From the NCBI RefSeq assembly GCF_024300825.1, contig NZ_CP101323.1, positions 124,001 through 188,000 on the forward strand: a stretch of DNA of 64,000 nucleotides, read 5' to 3'. The notes under the pieces were generated by a model. It ran no database searches. It was given only the letters and a program-made list of their open reading frames with translations, and was not told the DNA's origin. Position 1 is the stretch's first letter. Each line of letters starts with the position of its first letter. This document shows, one piece after another, positions 48,007 through 55,215 of this stretch. The position numbers and the translations under genes are program-made. The stretch comes from Natronomonas gomsonensis (GTDB lineage: Archaea; Halobacteriota; Halobacteria; Halobacteriales; Haloarculaceae).

Positions 48007-48834
48007 CTACGATGTCGTGACGGTCGTCTCCGTGCGAACTAGTGTTCCTCGGTGGGTACCGCTCCCAACCTGGAAGTGTATCGTGTACTCGCCGGGTTCG
48101 TACTCCTCGCCTAACTGTTCTTCGAGGTCGAGAGTACCGCTGGTCGACCCGTCGCCGTAGTGGACGTGTCGGGCGTCGCTGGGAATCACCTCGCCGACCG
48201 CCACGGGGTCGGTATCGATGATAGCGTGGAGGTGGCCGGAGTTGGAGTTGACGCCGTTGCTCGACGGCTCGATGGTGTAGTCCTCGGCGGTGGCCTCCCA
48301 GTCGACGACGCTGCCGTCGACGGACGTAGAGACATCGAGCGTGGCAGTATCCTCGACGGTCACGTCAACACTGTCGGTCAGTCCCATCGCCGTGTGTTCT
48401 CCGTCGGCGACCTGTAGATGGAGGGTGTGTTCGCCGGGGCCGAGTTCGAGGACGCCGTCGGATTGCCCCGTTCCGTAGTGAATGTGTTGGTCGTCACTCG
48501 GAATCGTCTCACCGGGCGTGACCGGCTCGGTGTCGATCATGATGTGGTAGTGGCCGGCACCCTCGTTGACCTGTCCAGCCTCCTCGATGGTGACGCCGTC
48601 GGCCGACGCCGTCCACTGGAGGGACGGACTGTGTATCGTCGTGCCGTCCGACGGAACGTCGAAGGAGATAGCGGCATCGTCTCCGACTCCATTCATGTAC
48701 TCGCCGTCGGGCGTCGGCGTTCCGGAATCATCGTTTGTAGAATCGTTCCCCTGATCCGTACACCCCGCAATGCTGGCTGCGGCAACCCCCGCGCCCAGAC
48801 GGAGCATCGCTCGTCGACTGATTTCGTCGAACAT
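48007..48834 (-). CDS. Tat lipoprotein with two DUF4399-like domains
   Basis: 275 residues. SRRAMLRLGAGVAAASIAGC is a twin-arginine signal with lipobox Cys near 25. Two repeats of ~100 residues follow, each with G-H-x-H-x-x-I-D-T-x-P, then I-P-S-D-x-x-H-x-H-Y-G and a T-L-D-L / T-L-H-L strand: the pattern of DUF4399. The paired histidines look like a metal site in each repeat. Surface-exposed; function unknown. ATG 48834 preferred over one 28 codons earlier, which lies in the promoter gap. Confidence 0.78.
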   Translation of the reverse strand: MFDEISRRAMLRLGAGVAAASIAGCTDQGNDSTNDDSGTPTPDGEYMNGVGDDAAISFDVPSDGTTIHSPSLQWTASADGVTIEEAGQVNEGAGHYHIMIDTEPVTPGETIPSDDQHIHYGTGQSDGVLELGPGEHTLHLQVADGEHTAMGLTDSVDVTVEDTATLDVSTSVDGSVVDWEATAEDYTIEPSSNGVNSNSGHLHAIIDTDPVAVGEVIPSDARHVHYGDGSTSGTLDLEEQLGEEYEPGEYTIHFQVGSGTHRGTLVRTETTVTTS

Positions 48835-49048
48835 ACGACGTTCGGTGGCTTGACCAGATTGTAAAAAACCGTTCGGGGCCGCGGCAAATTTACTGGATGA
48901 CGGCTGATTCCCACCCACGTGATGTGTTTTTGGTTACCACTGAGTGCGATCGAGGTGACGCAGCGAACGGGTCCAACTGACCTATCGGCGTGATTCGAGC
49001 CCGGCCCCGAAGAGTAACCTCTTTCAGTCACAGCGGCGGAGTACTGAT

Positions 49049-49627
49049 ATGTTGGTGACCATCTCCGGCCCCGCAGGCAGCGGGAAGAGTACGGCCGCTG
49101 CCTCCTTGGCCGAGGCACTCGGATACGAACACGTAAGCGGTGGTGACATCTTCCGGGAGTTGGCCGCCGAGCGTGGCCTCACGCCGCTGGAGTTGAACAA
49201 ACTCGCCGAGGAAGACGACCAGATAGACCGCGACCTCGACCGTCGACAGCGGGAAATCGCCGAAGAGCGAGACGACGTGGTCCTCGAATCCCGACTGGCT
49301 GGCTGGATGGCCGGCGAACACGCAGACTTCCGGGTGTGGCTCGACGCGCCGCTGTCGATTCGCGCCGAACGCATCGCCGACCGCGAGGACAAATCCGTCG
49401 AACTCGCACGCAAGGAGACGAAGGAACGCGGTGACAGCGAAGCGCTCCGCTATCGGGAGTACTACAACATCGACATCGACGAACTCGGCATCTACGACCT
49501 CGCGCTCAACACCGCTCGCCTCTCGCCAGAGGGCGTCCTCAACGTCGTCCTCACGACGCTGGAGTCCTACGACGTCGAGAGCGACGAGGGGAAAGCACCC
49601 GTCGATAACGTCCGCTACGAGTTCTGA
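49049..49627 (+). CDS. cmk: cytidylate kinase (archaeal type)
   Basis: 192 residues, phosphorylates CMP/dCMP. P-loop [11 protein letters not shown] at 5-15, substrate segment [27 protein letters not shown], and [18 protein letters not shown] near 135. Two bases before truB; a pyrimidine/tRNA modification operon of usual archaeal order. Confidence 0.93.
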   Translation: MLVTISGPAGSGKSTAAASLAEALGYEHVSGGDIFRELAAERGLTPLELNKLAEEDDQIDRDLDRRQREIAEERDDVVLESRLAGWMAGEHADFRVWLDAPLSIRAERIADREDKSVELARKETKERGDSEALRYREYYNIDIDELGIYDLALNTARLSPEGVLNVVLTTLESYDVESDEGKAPVDNVRYEF

Positions 49628-49629
49628 AC

Positions 49630-50508
49630 ATGGAGGAACGTGGGCCGCCCGACGACCGTGACCCGGCGACGCTGCTCGAGTTCGGCGTCATCAACCTCGA
49701 CAAGCCACCGGGACCGTCGGCCCATCAGGTCGCCGCCTGGGTTCGGGATATGGCCGACGTTGGACAGGCGGCCCACGCGGGGACGCTCGACCCCAAAGTC
49801 ACCGGTTGTCTCCCCATCCTGACCGGAACGGCCACGCGTGCCGCACAGGTGTTCGACGACAGTCGGAAGGGGTACGTCTCGGTGCTGGAACTGCACGCGG
49901 CGGCACCGAACGACCTCGAATCGACCCTCGATGAGTTCGAGGAGCCGCTGTACCAGAAGCCACCGCGGAAGTCCGCCGTCGCGCGGCGGCTTCGAGTCCG
50001 GACAATCCACCGTCTTGAGGCCCTCGAAGTCGACGACCGACGCGTCTTACTCGACGTGGAGTGCGAAAGCGGGACCTACATCCGAAAACTGTGTCACGAC
50101 CTCGGCCTCGCATTGGGCACCGGCGCCCACATGGGGGACCTCAGACGGACGAAGACGGGCATCTTCAACGACCGGATGCTCGCAACGCTGCAGGATTTCG
50201 CCGACGGCCTCGCCTTCTGGCGCGAGAACGACGACGCCGAACTGCTACGGGAGGTCGTCCACCCGGCCGAGCGGGCGCTGGACGGAATCCCATCGCTGAC
50301 CGTCGCCCCCTCCGCGGCACGCGAAATCGCAAACGGCGCGCCGGTGTTCGCACCCGGTATCATCGCCAGCGAGCTTGATGGAACCGAAACGGGTTCGCTA
50401 GTCGTCTGCTACACGCCCGATGGCGCGGCGGTGTGTCTCGGCCACCTCGTCGGCGATCCCGACGCCGACAGCGGCGAGGTGGTCGAACTGGAACGCGTCC
50501 TCGTGTAG
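49630..50508 (+). CDS. truB: tRNA/rRNA pseudouridine synthase TruB/Cbf5
   Basis: 292 residues. Catalytic Asp54 in HAGTLDPKVTG; GVINLDKPPGPSAHQV before it and GTYIRKLCHDLGLALG later are family signatures. The last ~75 residues form a PUA domain (VAPSAAREIANGAPVFAPG). In archaea this enzyme works with box H/ACA guide RNAs and also makes psi55 in tRNA. It is directly followed by tRNA-Pro. Confidence 0.93.
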   Translation: MEERGPPDDRDPATLLEFGVINLDKPPGPSAHQVAAWVRDMADVGQAAHAGTLDPKVTGCLPILTGTATRAAQVFDDSRKGYVSVLELHAAAPNDLESTLDEFEEPLYQKPPRKSAVARRLRVRTIHRLEALEVDDRRVLLDVECESGTYIRKLCHDLGLALGTGAHMGDLRRTKTGIFNDRMLATLQDFADGLAFWRENDDAELLREVVHPAERALDGIPSLTVAPSAAREIANGAPVFAPGIIASELDGTETGSLVVCYTPDGAAVCLGHLVGDPDADSGEVVELERVLV

Positions 50509-50528
50509 CCCGCATCGAAACGAAGAGG

Positions 50529-50534
50529 TTAAAG
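50529..50534 (+). promoter_or_regulatory. TATA-like box of tRNA-Pro
   Basis: TTAAAG centred about 30 bases before the mature 5' end, giving the tRNA its own promoter after truB. Confidence 0.4.
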
Positions 50535-50561
50535 GCCGGTGCGCCCTCCGTCGAAATGCAA

Positions 50562-50632
50562 GGGACCGTGGGGTAGTGGTATCCTCTGCGGATGGGGTCC
50601 GTTGGACCCGTGTTCGAATCACGGCGGTCCCA
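50562..50632 (+). tRNA. tRNA-Pro(GGG)
   Basis: 71 bases: acceptor GGGACCG/CGGTCCC with discriminator A, T-arm CCGTG-TTCGAAT-CACGG, anticodon loop ATGGGGT, anticodon GGG with G37 as in prolyl tRNAs. The first anticodon-stem pair is a T-T mismatch (27-43). No intron and no encoded CCA. The virus-like element begins just after its 3' end. Confidence 0.9.
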
Positions 50633-50696
50633 CTTTCCAAACCGACACAGCATCCCTTAGCGATGCTCTCGGCATTTCTCAACCGATAACCGCCTC

Positions 50697-50711
50697 ACCC
50701 CCGAGGGGGGT
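50697..50711. repeat. ACCCCC/GGGGGT hairpin
   Basis: A C-rich/G-rich hairpin just before the first small gene; a second 6-base inverted repeat (AGCATC/GATGCT) lies at 50649-50667. Possibly a stop signal for the tRNA transcript. Confidence 0.3.
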
Positions 50712-50717
50712 CCAGCA

Positions 50718-50828
50718 ATGACCCGTTTCTGCCCCCATTGTGGCACCCGTCTGAAGCGGGGTACTACCACCGGCTCAGGCATCCCGAACGACTACTGTCC
50801 CAACTGCTCGGACGGGGGTGAACGATGA
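50718..50828 (+). CDS. 36-residue zinc-ribbon microprotein
   Basis: Two CxxC knuckles, FCPHCGTRL and DYCPNCSDG, 24 residues apart, form a minimal rubredoxin-like zinc site. Nothing else is in the protein. Such mini-ribbons are frequent early genes of haloarchaeal viruses and plasmids. First gene after tRNA-Pro; unrelated to chromosomal neighbours. Confidence 0.6.
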   Translation: MTRFCPHCGTRLKRGTTTGSGIPNDYCPNCSDGGER

Positions 50829-50936
50829 TCTTCCAGTCTATAGACGGGGCTGTCCAGTTTACTCGAAAAGGAGCAGTAGGGAGAAGAATGCGAAATGGTG
50901 GTGGGGGATGCACCTCTCGCCTACCGTCCATCAGTT

Positions 50937-51008
50937 TCTACAGTAGATACTATAAAAAATATTTTTATTACTCAGACAAAATAACTGCCGCTTCGTCTAT
51001 ACTGTATA
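50937..51008. promoter_or_regulatory. AT-rich control region with three palindromes
   Basis: Within 72 bases: TCTACAGTAGA (50937-50947), a 17-base near-perfect A/T palindrome 50952-50968 (ATAAAAA and TTTTTAT arms) that also supplies a TATA box, and TATACTGTATA (50998-51008). It precedes the first gene of the rightward operon. Reads as promoter plus repressor operators; an origin of replication is also possible. Confidence 0.5.
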
Positions 51009-51022
51009 CCGGCGGTATCGGT

Positions 51023-51030
51023 GGAGGTGA
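51023..51030 (+). promoter_or_regulatory. strong Shine-Dalgarno before the SWIM-like gene
   Basis: GGAGGTGA ends five bases before the ATG at 51036, which fixes that start over an in-frame ATG-less alternative 15 bases upstream. Confidence 0.55.
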
Positions 51031-51035
51031 TTCGG

Positions 51036-51479
51036 ATGTCTGACTCCCCACAGCGCCGCATCACCAGCTACCCCACCATCGACGAGCACGAGCCCGCCGG
51101 GCACGAGGTCGTCCGCTTCGATCTCGACTGCGAGGACGGCTCACTCAAACGGAGTCGCACCGACAACCCGCTCGTCGCGCCCCTCGACGACGCCCACACC
51201 TATCTCGTCATCTACGATGACTCCGAGCACGACCACGAGGTCGTCCTCTCACGCTCCACAGATGGCTGGGAGGCCGACTGCTGGCAACTCGACGACGAGG
51301 GCGACCGCATCGGCCGCTGTCGCGGCTGGGCGTTCCACGACGGTCCCTGCGCCCATCTGTGGGCCGCACGGTCGCACGTCGCCCAACAGCGCCTCGAAGA
51401 CGATGACGCCCGTCACGACCACCACGTCGAGCGAGCGATGGCCGACGGTGGTCATCACGCCGAGGAGGGCCGACGATGA
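51036..51479 (+). CDS. SWIM zinc-finger-like protein
   Basis: 147 residues. Near the C-terminus RCRGWAFHDGPCAHLWAAR gives C-x8-C-x-H-L, half of a SWIM-type zinc finger, with Cys at DCWQ a little earlier to complete it. The N-terminal part is acidic (VRFDLDCEDGSLKRSRT). SWIM proteins are predicted to bind DNA or protein. First gene of the rightward operon; stop overlaps the next ATG (ATGA). Confidence 0.65.
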   Translation: MSDSPQRRITSYPTIDEHEPAGHEVVRFDLDCEDGSLKRSRTDNPLVAPLDDAHTYLVIYDDSEHDHEVVLSRSTDGWEADCWQLDDEGDRIGRCRGWAFHDGPCAHLWAARSHVAQQRLEDDDARHDHHVERAMADGGHHAEEGRR

Positions 51480-51667
51480 CCCGAGTCGCCCGATGCCGAC
51501 GCCGACGCGACGCCAATATCGCGCACGCACCCGCCCGCGTGAGGCCGCCGTTCTCACCGCATAGGGGGGGCACGACTACGTATTGGTCAACCCGCCGCCG
51601 TCCCCGTAATCACCACGTAATCACGGACGTAATCATGCCAGTCGGTCTCATGGGGGGCCAGCGATGA
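51476..51667 (+). CDS. small basic protein, doubtful or frameshifted
   Basis: 63 residues, Arg-rich (RCRRRRDANIAHAPARVR). It overlaps both neighbours by ATGA, which favours translation, but its second half runs over three direct repeats and looks non-coding. A shift of frame after residue ~30 would end TRPREAAVLTA, closer to small viral zinc-binding proteins I would expect. So it may be a decayed gene. Confidence 0.35.
   Translation: MTRVARCRRRRDANIAHAPARVRPPFSPHRGGTTTYWSTRRRPRNHHVITDVIMPVGLMGGQR
51605..51635. repeat. three CGTAATCA iterons
   Basis: CGTAATCA at 51605, 51616 and 51628, spaced 11 and 12 bases, one helical turn each, thus on the same DNA face. They lie 29 bases before the ribbon-helix-helix gene; autoregulatory operator or replication iteron. 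Confidence 0.5.
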
Positions 51668-52290
51668 GCAAACAAATCGAGTCGAACCCCTCCCGAGTAT
51701 CGTTCGACCCCGGCGCCGTCGACATGGACAAGCTCGACGACATCGCCGAAGAGCGAGACCTCAGTCGGGCCGAACTCATCCGACAGACGCTGAAGGAGGT
51801 TGTCGACGCCCACGACGTTGGTGAAGAGCGAAACGCCGAACTCCACAAGCCTGAGCATCCCGAACTGCTGGCCGCCTTCGAGAAACTGCTCGACGCCAGT
51901 AACCACCCGAGAGGTGTCCGTCGCGTCGGTGTCGAGGAAGCCCGCGACAAACTCCACACGCAGCAGTGTGGGAAGTCCCAAGTTGTCGAGCGGCTTCTCA
52001 GTCCGCTCAACCAAGAGAGCTTCATCACCATCCGCAACGGGAAGATTACCGTCCACCGACAGACTGTCGACGAGGTCGAAGCAGCCCGTCAGCAGACCGA
52101 GCGGGAGATCGAGGAACAGGGATACGACGGCCCCATCCCCTCACAGTACGACATTCCCGAGGAGCAGAAGACGATTCGGAAGTATCAGTTGGGTCGGATG
52201 AACGTCCCGTTCGGCGCCGCCGCGTGGGCTACCTCGCAGGTCGTGTGGGACGACACTGACCGCGTCGCTACCGACGGAGGCCAGCGATGA
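51664..52290 (+). CDS. ribbon-helix-helix DNA-binding protein
   Basis: 208 residues. Residues 11-48 (RVSFDPGAVDMDKLDDIAEE, then DLSRAELIRQTLKEVV) match a RHH beta strand plus two helices. The remainder is helical and charged, ending with a non-acidic stretch (MNVPFGAAAWATSQVVWD). Probably the main regulator of the element, with the iterons just upstream as candidate site. ATGA overlaps on both ends. Confidence 0.65.
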   Translation: MSKQIESNPSRVSFDPGAVDMDKLDDIAEERDLSRAELIRQTLKEVVDAHDVGEERNAELHKPEHPELLAAFEKLLDASNHPRGVRRVGVEEARDKLHTQQCGKSQVVERLLSPLNQESFITIRNGKITVHRQTVDEVEAARQQTEREIEEQGYDGPIPSQYDIPEEQKTIRKYQLGRMNVPFGAAAWATSQVVWDDTDRVATDGGQR

Positions 52291-52646
52291 GCGATACATC
52301 TACGGACAGCACAGCGGAGTCAGGGGGCGAGATGCTTCTCGCGGGGCCCCTCACTGTCGTCGGTCATCTGGTCAGAGTTAGGACGAGTGGTAATCGTCCA
52401 TCCGCACTCAGGACAATCGATGTCGGCGGTGTCGCCGTGTTCTCGAACCGTCCAGTTGCCGTCGATGAGGCTTGCATGACCGCAATTAGGACAGTAAAGT
52501 GTCTTCTTTGGAACCGGAGAGTTTCCGAGAGAGTGGGTAGAGGGCAACGTGGCTCTAAATACGGTCTTCAGGCGGATAACCTCCGTGTTTCCCTGTTTTC
52601 AGAGGCCTCGATACCGAAGCCCTCGCAGGCAGGTGGTTCGGCATGA
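52287..52646 (+). CDS. linking open frame, doubtful
   Basis: 119 residues. It starts in the stop of the RHH gene and ends in the start of the 52643 gene (ATGA at both ends), preserving an unbroken chain of overlaps. But its middle is antisense to a zinc-ribbon frame with clear family signature and the protein lacks any recognisable feature after the first 15 residues (MSDTSTDSTAESGGE). Either a translated spacer or chance. Confidence 0.3.
   Translation: MSDTSTDSTAESGGEMLLAGPLTVVGHLVRVRTSGNRPSALRTIDVGGVAVFSNRPVAVDEACMTAIRTVKCLLWNRRVSERVGRGQRGSKYGLQADNLRVSLFSEASIPKPSQAGGSA
52320..52547 (-). CDS. antisense zinc-ribbon protein (possibly decayed)
   Basis: 75 residues at most. YCPNCGHASLIDGNWTVRE and DIDCPECGWTITTRP form a four-cysteine ribbon of a type common in haloarchaea and their viruses (I believe DUF8106-like). 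No ATG or GTG start is available; the only candidate is TTG at 52547. A TATA-like box lies at 52553-52562 on the minus strand. It lies wholly inside the rightward operon, against its direction. Real ancestry is likely, activity uncertain. Confidence 0.5.
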   Translation of the reverse strand: MPSTHSLGNSPVPKKTLYCPNCGHASLIDGNWTVREHGDTADIDCPECGWTITTRPNSDQMTDDSEGPREKHLAP

Positions 52647-52870
52647 ATGAGACATCCACACGCGAGAGAGAACAGTCAACTCTGGGAACGATGCCCTACG
52701 AACAGGAAGTCGATGAAGACCGAACCTTCGATGTTGAGTGCTCGTGTGGTGAAACAGCGCGCCTCTACTGTTACGCTGGACGCGACTGGCCGTGGAAACA
52801 CGACATGGTGACTGGATTGGGCCATGTCGTCGAGTACCGCCGTGTCGACACGGAGGTCTCCGATGACTGA
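52643..52870 (+). CDS. small acidic protein with CxC pair
   Basis: 75 residues. VECSCGETARLYCYAGRDWPW contains three cysteines in a ribbon-like setting. No known family. It overlaps the next gene by eight bases; part of the rightward operon. Confidence 0.5.
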   Translation: MNETSTREREQSTLGTMPYEQEVDEDRTFDVECSCGETARLYCYAGRDWPWKHDMVTGLGHVVEYRRVDTEVSDD

Positions 52871-53093
52871 CTCGTTCCACACGGGTGTCGGCCTCCTCGC
52901 GCTTTCCGGGGTTGCCATCGTGTTCTTCTCATTTCTGGGCCAACACGGCGTCTACACCGCTATCGCGATCATCACCTCGTGGTTCCTCGCACTTCCGTGG
53001 TTCGACAAGGGGTACGTCGTCGGAATCGGCCTCATCGGCCTCGCTGTGACGATGACCTTCCTACGGGACTACTTTCGCGGGCTGACTCTATGA
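52863..53093 (+). CDS. small two- to three-span membrane protein
   Basis: 76 residues from ATG 52863 (MTDSFHTGVGLLAL). Hydrophobic stretches at ~6-23, ~30-45 and ~50-66. An upstream in-frame start would lie in the previous gene. Stop overlaps the next ATG. Function unknown; perhaps assists the signal peptidase encoded downstream. Confidence 0.55.
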   Translation: MTDSFHTGVGLLALSGVAIVFFSFLGQHGVYTAIAIITSWFLALPWFDKGYVVGIGLIGLAVTMTFLRDYFRGLTL

Positions 53094-53404
53094 CGCTCGG
53101 TCGTCAGTGCGATTTCTGCTCCAGCTACTCGTCGCGAGCAGCCCGGTACTGCCAGTGGTGTGGACGCCAGATTCGGCCGCTCGAACCATTCGAGTCGCCG
53201 AACCAGCCATCCCACCGGCTGCTTCCATTCGATGAACTACAGGGGATGTTTCGAAGCCGACAGCGGGAGACTACCATCGAGGACATCAAGCGTCAGTCTG
53301 AGTTCCACATTCGGAGAAAGCGAGCAGATGCGCTCGAACGCATTCTCGAAGAGCGTCGTGGGGCGAAGAACCAACACCCCTACCAGCGAGGCATCGACCA
53401 ATGA
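53090..53404 (+). CDS. zinc-ribbon protein
   Basis: 104 residues. QCDFCSSYSSRAARYCQWCGR is a CxxC-x12-CxxC ribbon at 7-26; the rest is Arg/Glu-rich and helical (IKRQSEFHIRRKRADALERI). Could bind nucleic acid. Four-base overlaps on both sides. Confidence 0.6.
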   Translation: MTLGRQCDFCSSYSSRAARYCQWCGRQIRPLEPFESPNQPSHRLLPFDELQGMFRSRQRETTIEDIKRQSEFHIRRKRADALERILEERRGAKNQHPYQRGIDQ

Positions 53405-53814
53405 CGCTCACGCTTCACGATGTCGTCTACTCGGTCGGGCTCGGTGTGTTCACCATCGCGCTCATCTGGAGTTGGGCGATGGTCGGCGCCGCCGTCGGGC
53501 TCCACGACAACCCGCCCGTTGAGGATGGCCTCGACACCAGCGCCGCGGGCGTCTACCTCTCGACCGGCATCGGCGGCTCGATGGAACCGACGTTGTCACC
53601 AGGCGACCGAGCGCTCTGTCTCAGTTGGGCTGACTACCAGGAAGGCGACATCGTCGTCATCGACGGCGAGGCCACAGGCAGCAGTCACGATGTGCGGCAC
53701 CGCGTCGTCGAGATCGAGGGTGACCGCGTCGTCACGAAAGGCGACGCCAACGACTACCGTGACGAGCCCGTCGACAGTTCAGAAATCGTCTGTACCGTCG
53801 TCTGGCACGAATAG
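53401..53814 (+). CDS. signal peptidase I (archaeal/ER S26 type) encoded by the element
   Basis: 137 residues, short for the family. Anchor helix at ~10-32, then GGSMEPTLSPGD with the nucleophile Ser60, RHRVVEIEGD with His100 (replacing the bacterial Lys) and KGDAND with Asp115. That Ser/His/Asp set is the archaeal/Sec11 arrangement. The large beta domain of cellular enzymes is missing. Last gene of the rightward operon, so it could mature the precursors of the leftward structural genes (inference). Confidence 0.82.
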   Translation: MTLTLHDVVYSVGLGVFTIALIWSWAMVGAAVGLHDNPPVEDGLDTSAAGVYLSTGIGGSMEPTLSPGDRALCLSWADYQEGDIVVIDGEATGSSHDVRHRVVEIEGDRVVTKGDANDYRDEPVDSSEIVCTVVWHE

Positions 53815-53847
53815 CCCAGCTTCAGCCTTCAAACTCCGCGCTTCTCT

Positions 53848-53868
53848 CGATTTTTCCTGTTTCTTCCG
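53848..53868 (+). terminator. T-rich stop after signal peptidase gene
   Basis: Two T-runs (GATTTTTCC, then GTTTCTTCC) in the 176-base gap between the convergent operons. The gap also has AT-rich TAGATATAGATATAT at ~53926; no gene in it. Confidence 0.35.
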
Positions 53869-53990
53869 CACCTACCGGGGTCGGTCGGGGTCGGACCACA
53901 AGAAATCGGCCACATATGCGCCCGTTAGATATAGATATATGCGCAGGTTGGGGGGCCTGTTGGGGTTGTGGCGAAGGGATTCCAGCGCCG

Positions 53991-55121
53991 TCAGTCGATT
54001 TTCTCTAATCCTTTCGCAACGGCCTCTGGTGGGTCATCCGGCATCGCCACAACATCTCGATGCTCGCCGCGCAGCCACTCGCGCCAGCGTGAGCCAACCC
54101 AGCCGCGCCCGTGCTCGACTAATTCGGCCGCCTGCGGGTGCGTATCCCCGCGCATCTTCGCGCGGAGGACCGTCTCGATGTCCTTGCGTTTCTCAACTGC
54201 CTCGACATCTTCGTCGTCGCCGTCGTCATCGTCGTCGAGTCCTTCCCACGACCAGCCCGACTCCTCGTAGGTGTCGTACTCGAATTTCGCGTCGGTGAGG
54301 CCCTTCATTTCAAACAGTTTGTCTCGCGGGCCGTTGTTCGACATCCGCTGGTAGACGACCGCTCGACCCTTGTCACGGCGAGAGGGCTTCTCGATGACCA
54401 GCGAGAGGAGTTCGCGGAGTTCGGGGTGGAGTCCCTTGTTCGTCTGGCCGACGAAGAGGATGTCTCCCTGTTGTTTTCGGATGAGCTTGATTTTCTTCGC
54501 GAGGTCAGCCGCTTTCTGTGCGTCGCCGCCGCGGCCGGTGAGATGGTTGTCGGCTTCGTCGAGCACCATGATGACCCGGCCGCTCGTCGATTCGAGCACG
54601 TCGACCAACTCGCCGTAGGTGGTGACGTAGTGATCGGCACCGGCCCACTCCTCGATGTTCGTGGCGATTTCGGCGCCGTTGAAGACGGCGTGCGTATGGG
54701 CGATATTGATTGCCAGCGCCGTCTTCCCAGTTCCCGGTGAGCCTTTGATGAGTCCGATGTAGGCTTCGTAGCTCATCTCCTCCATCAGCCGCGAGAGGCC
54801 GACCTGCCGGCCTTCGGAGTGGTCGACCATGCCGACGGCGAACTGCATCTGGGAGACGTTGCCCTCCGAAACCGCCTCGGTGGCCGTGTCGGTCGCTGCC
54901 GAGGAGACCGCCATCTTGTAATAGCGCGTGTCCTCGAAGTCCGCCGGCATATCGGAGTCGTCGGGGTCGTAGAGTGCCGAGGCGAAGTTCAGCGCTTCTC
55001 GCGAGTCGGCGTTTTGGACCAGCCCAGCGTGCGGGAGGAGTACCTCGTCGTCGCCTTCGGTGATATGCTTGTTCAGCAGTGCGGCAGCGTAGGCGCTGTT
55101 GTCGTTCTGTTTCTTACTCAT
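53991..55121 (-). CDS. P-loop ATPase, pleolipovirus VP8-like
   Basis: 376 residues. Walker A GSPGTGKT at 127-134, Walker B VIMVLDEAD at 183-191, then a sensor-like LFVGQTNKG. About 100 residues before the P-loop and an acidic, charged C-terminal region (EGLDDDDDGDDEDVE). In pleolipoviruses the putative ATPase is the last gene of the conserved structural block, as here. Its role in infection is not established. Start overlaps the zinc-finger gene by eight bases. Confidence 0.78.
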   Translation of the reverse strand: MSKKQNDNSAYAAALLNKHITEGDDEVLLPHAGLVQNADSREALNFASALYDPDDSDMPADFEDTRYYKMAVSSAATDTATEAVSEGNVSQMQFAVGMVDHSEGRQVGLSRLMEEMSYEAYIGLIKGSPGTGKTALAINIAHTHAVFNGAEIATNIEEWAGADHYVTTYGELVDVLESTSGRVIMVLDEADNHLTGRGGDAQKAADLAKKIKLIRKQQGDILFVGQTNKGLHPELRELLSLVIEKPSRRDKGRAVVYQRMSNNGPRDKLFEMKGLTDAKFEYDTYEESGWSWEGLDDDDDGDDEDVEAVEKRKDIETVLRAKMRGDTHPQAAELVEHGRGWVGSRWREWLRGEHRDVVAMPDDPPEAVAKGLEKID

Positions 55122-55215
55122 GTTCGGCCTCGACGTGGGTCCGCATCTTCTCGGCTCGATTCGTCGCGTATCGGCAGTTTCGGTGGTCGCACTCGACGAG
55201 CGGTTTCTCAGGCAT
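55114..55215 (-). CDS. 33-residue C2H2 zinc-finger microprotein
   Basis: PLVECDHRNCRYATNRAEK then MRTHVEAEH: C-x4-C and H-x4-H, a complete C2H2 finger and little else. It lies between the membrane protein and the ATPase, overlapping each by eight bases, so it is translated with them. Longer upstream frame has no ATG consistent with the finger and overlaps the previous gene. Confidence 0.65.
   Translation of the reverse strand: MPEKPLVECDHRNCRYATNRAEKMRTHVEAEHE

Noticed and set aside
50825-51043. 72-residue frame after the zinc-ribbon microprotein
   Set aside because: Overlaps by ATGA but runs through the AT-rich palindromic control region and the ribosome site of the next gene; sequence has no protein-like pattern.
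52676-52918. 80-residue minus-strand frame
   Set aside because: Antisense to two overlapping small genes of the rightward operon and without recognisable features.
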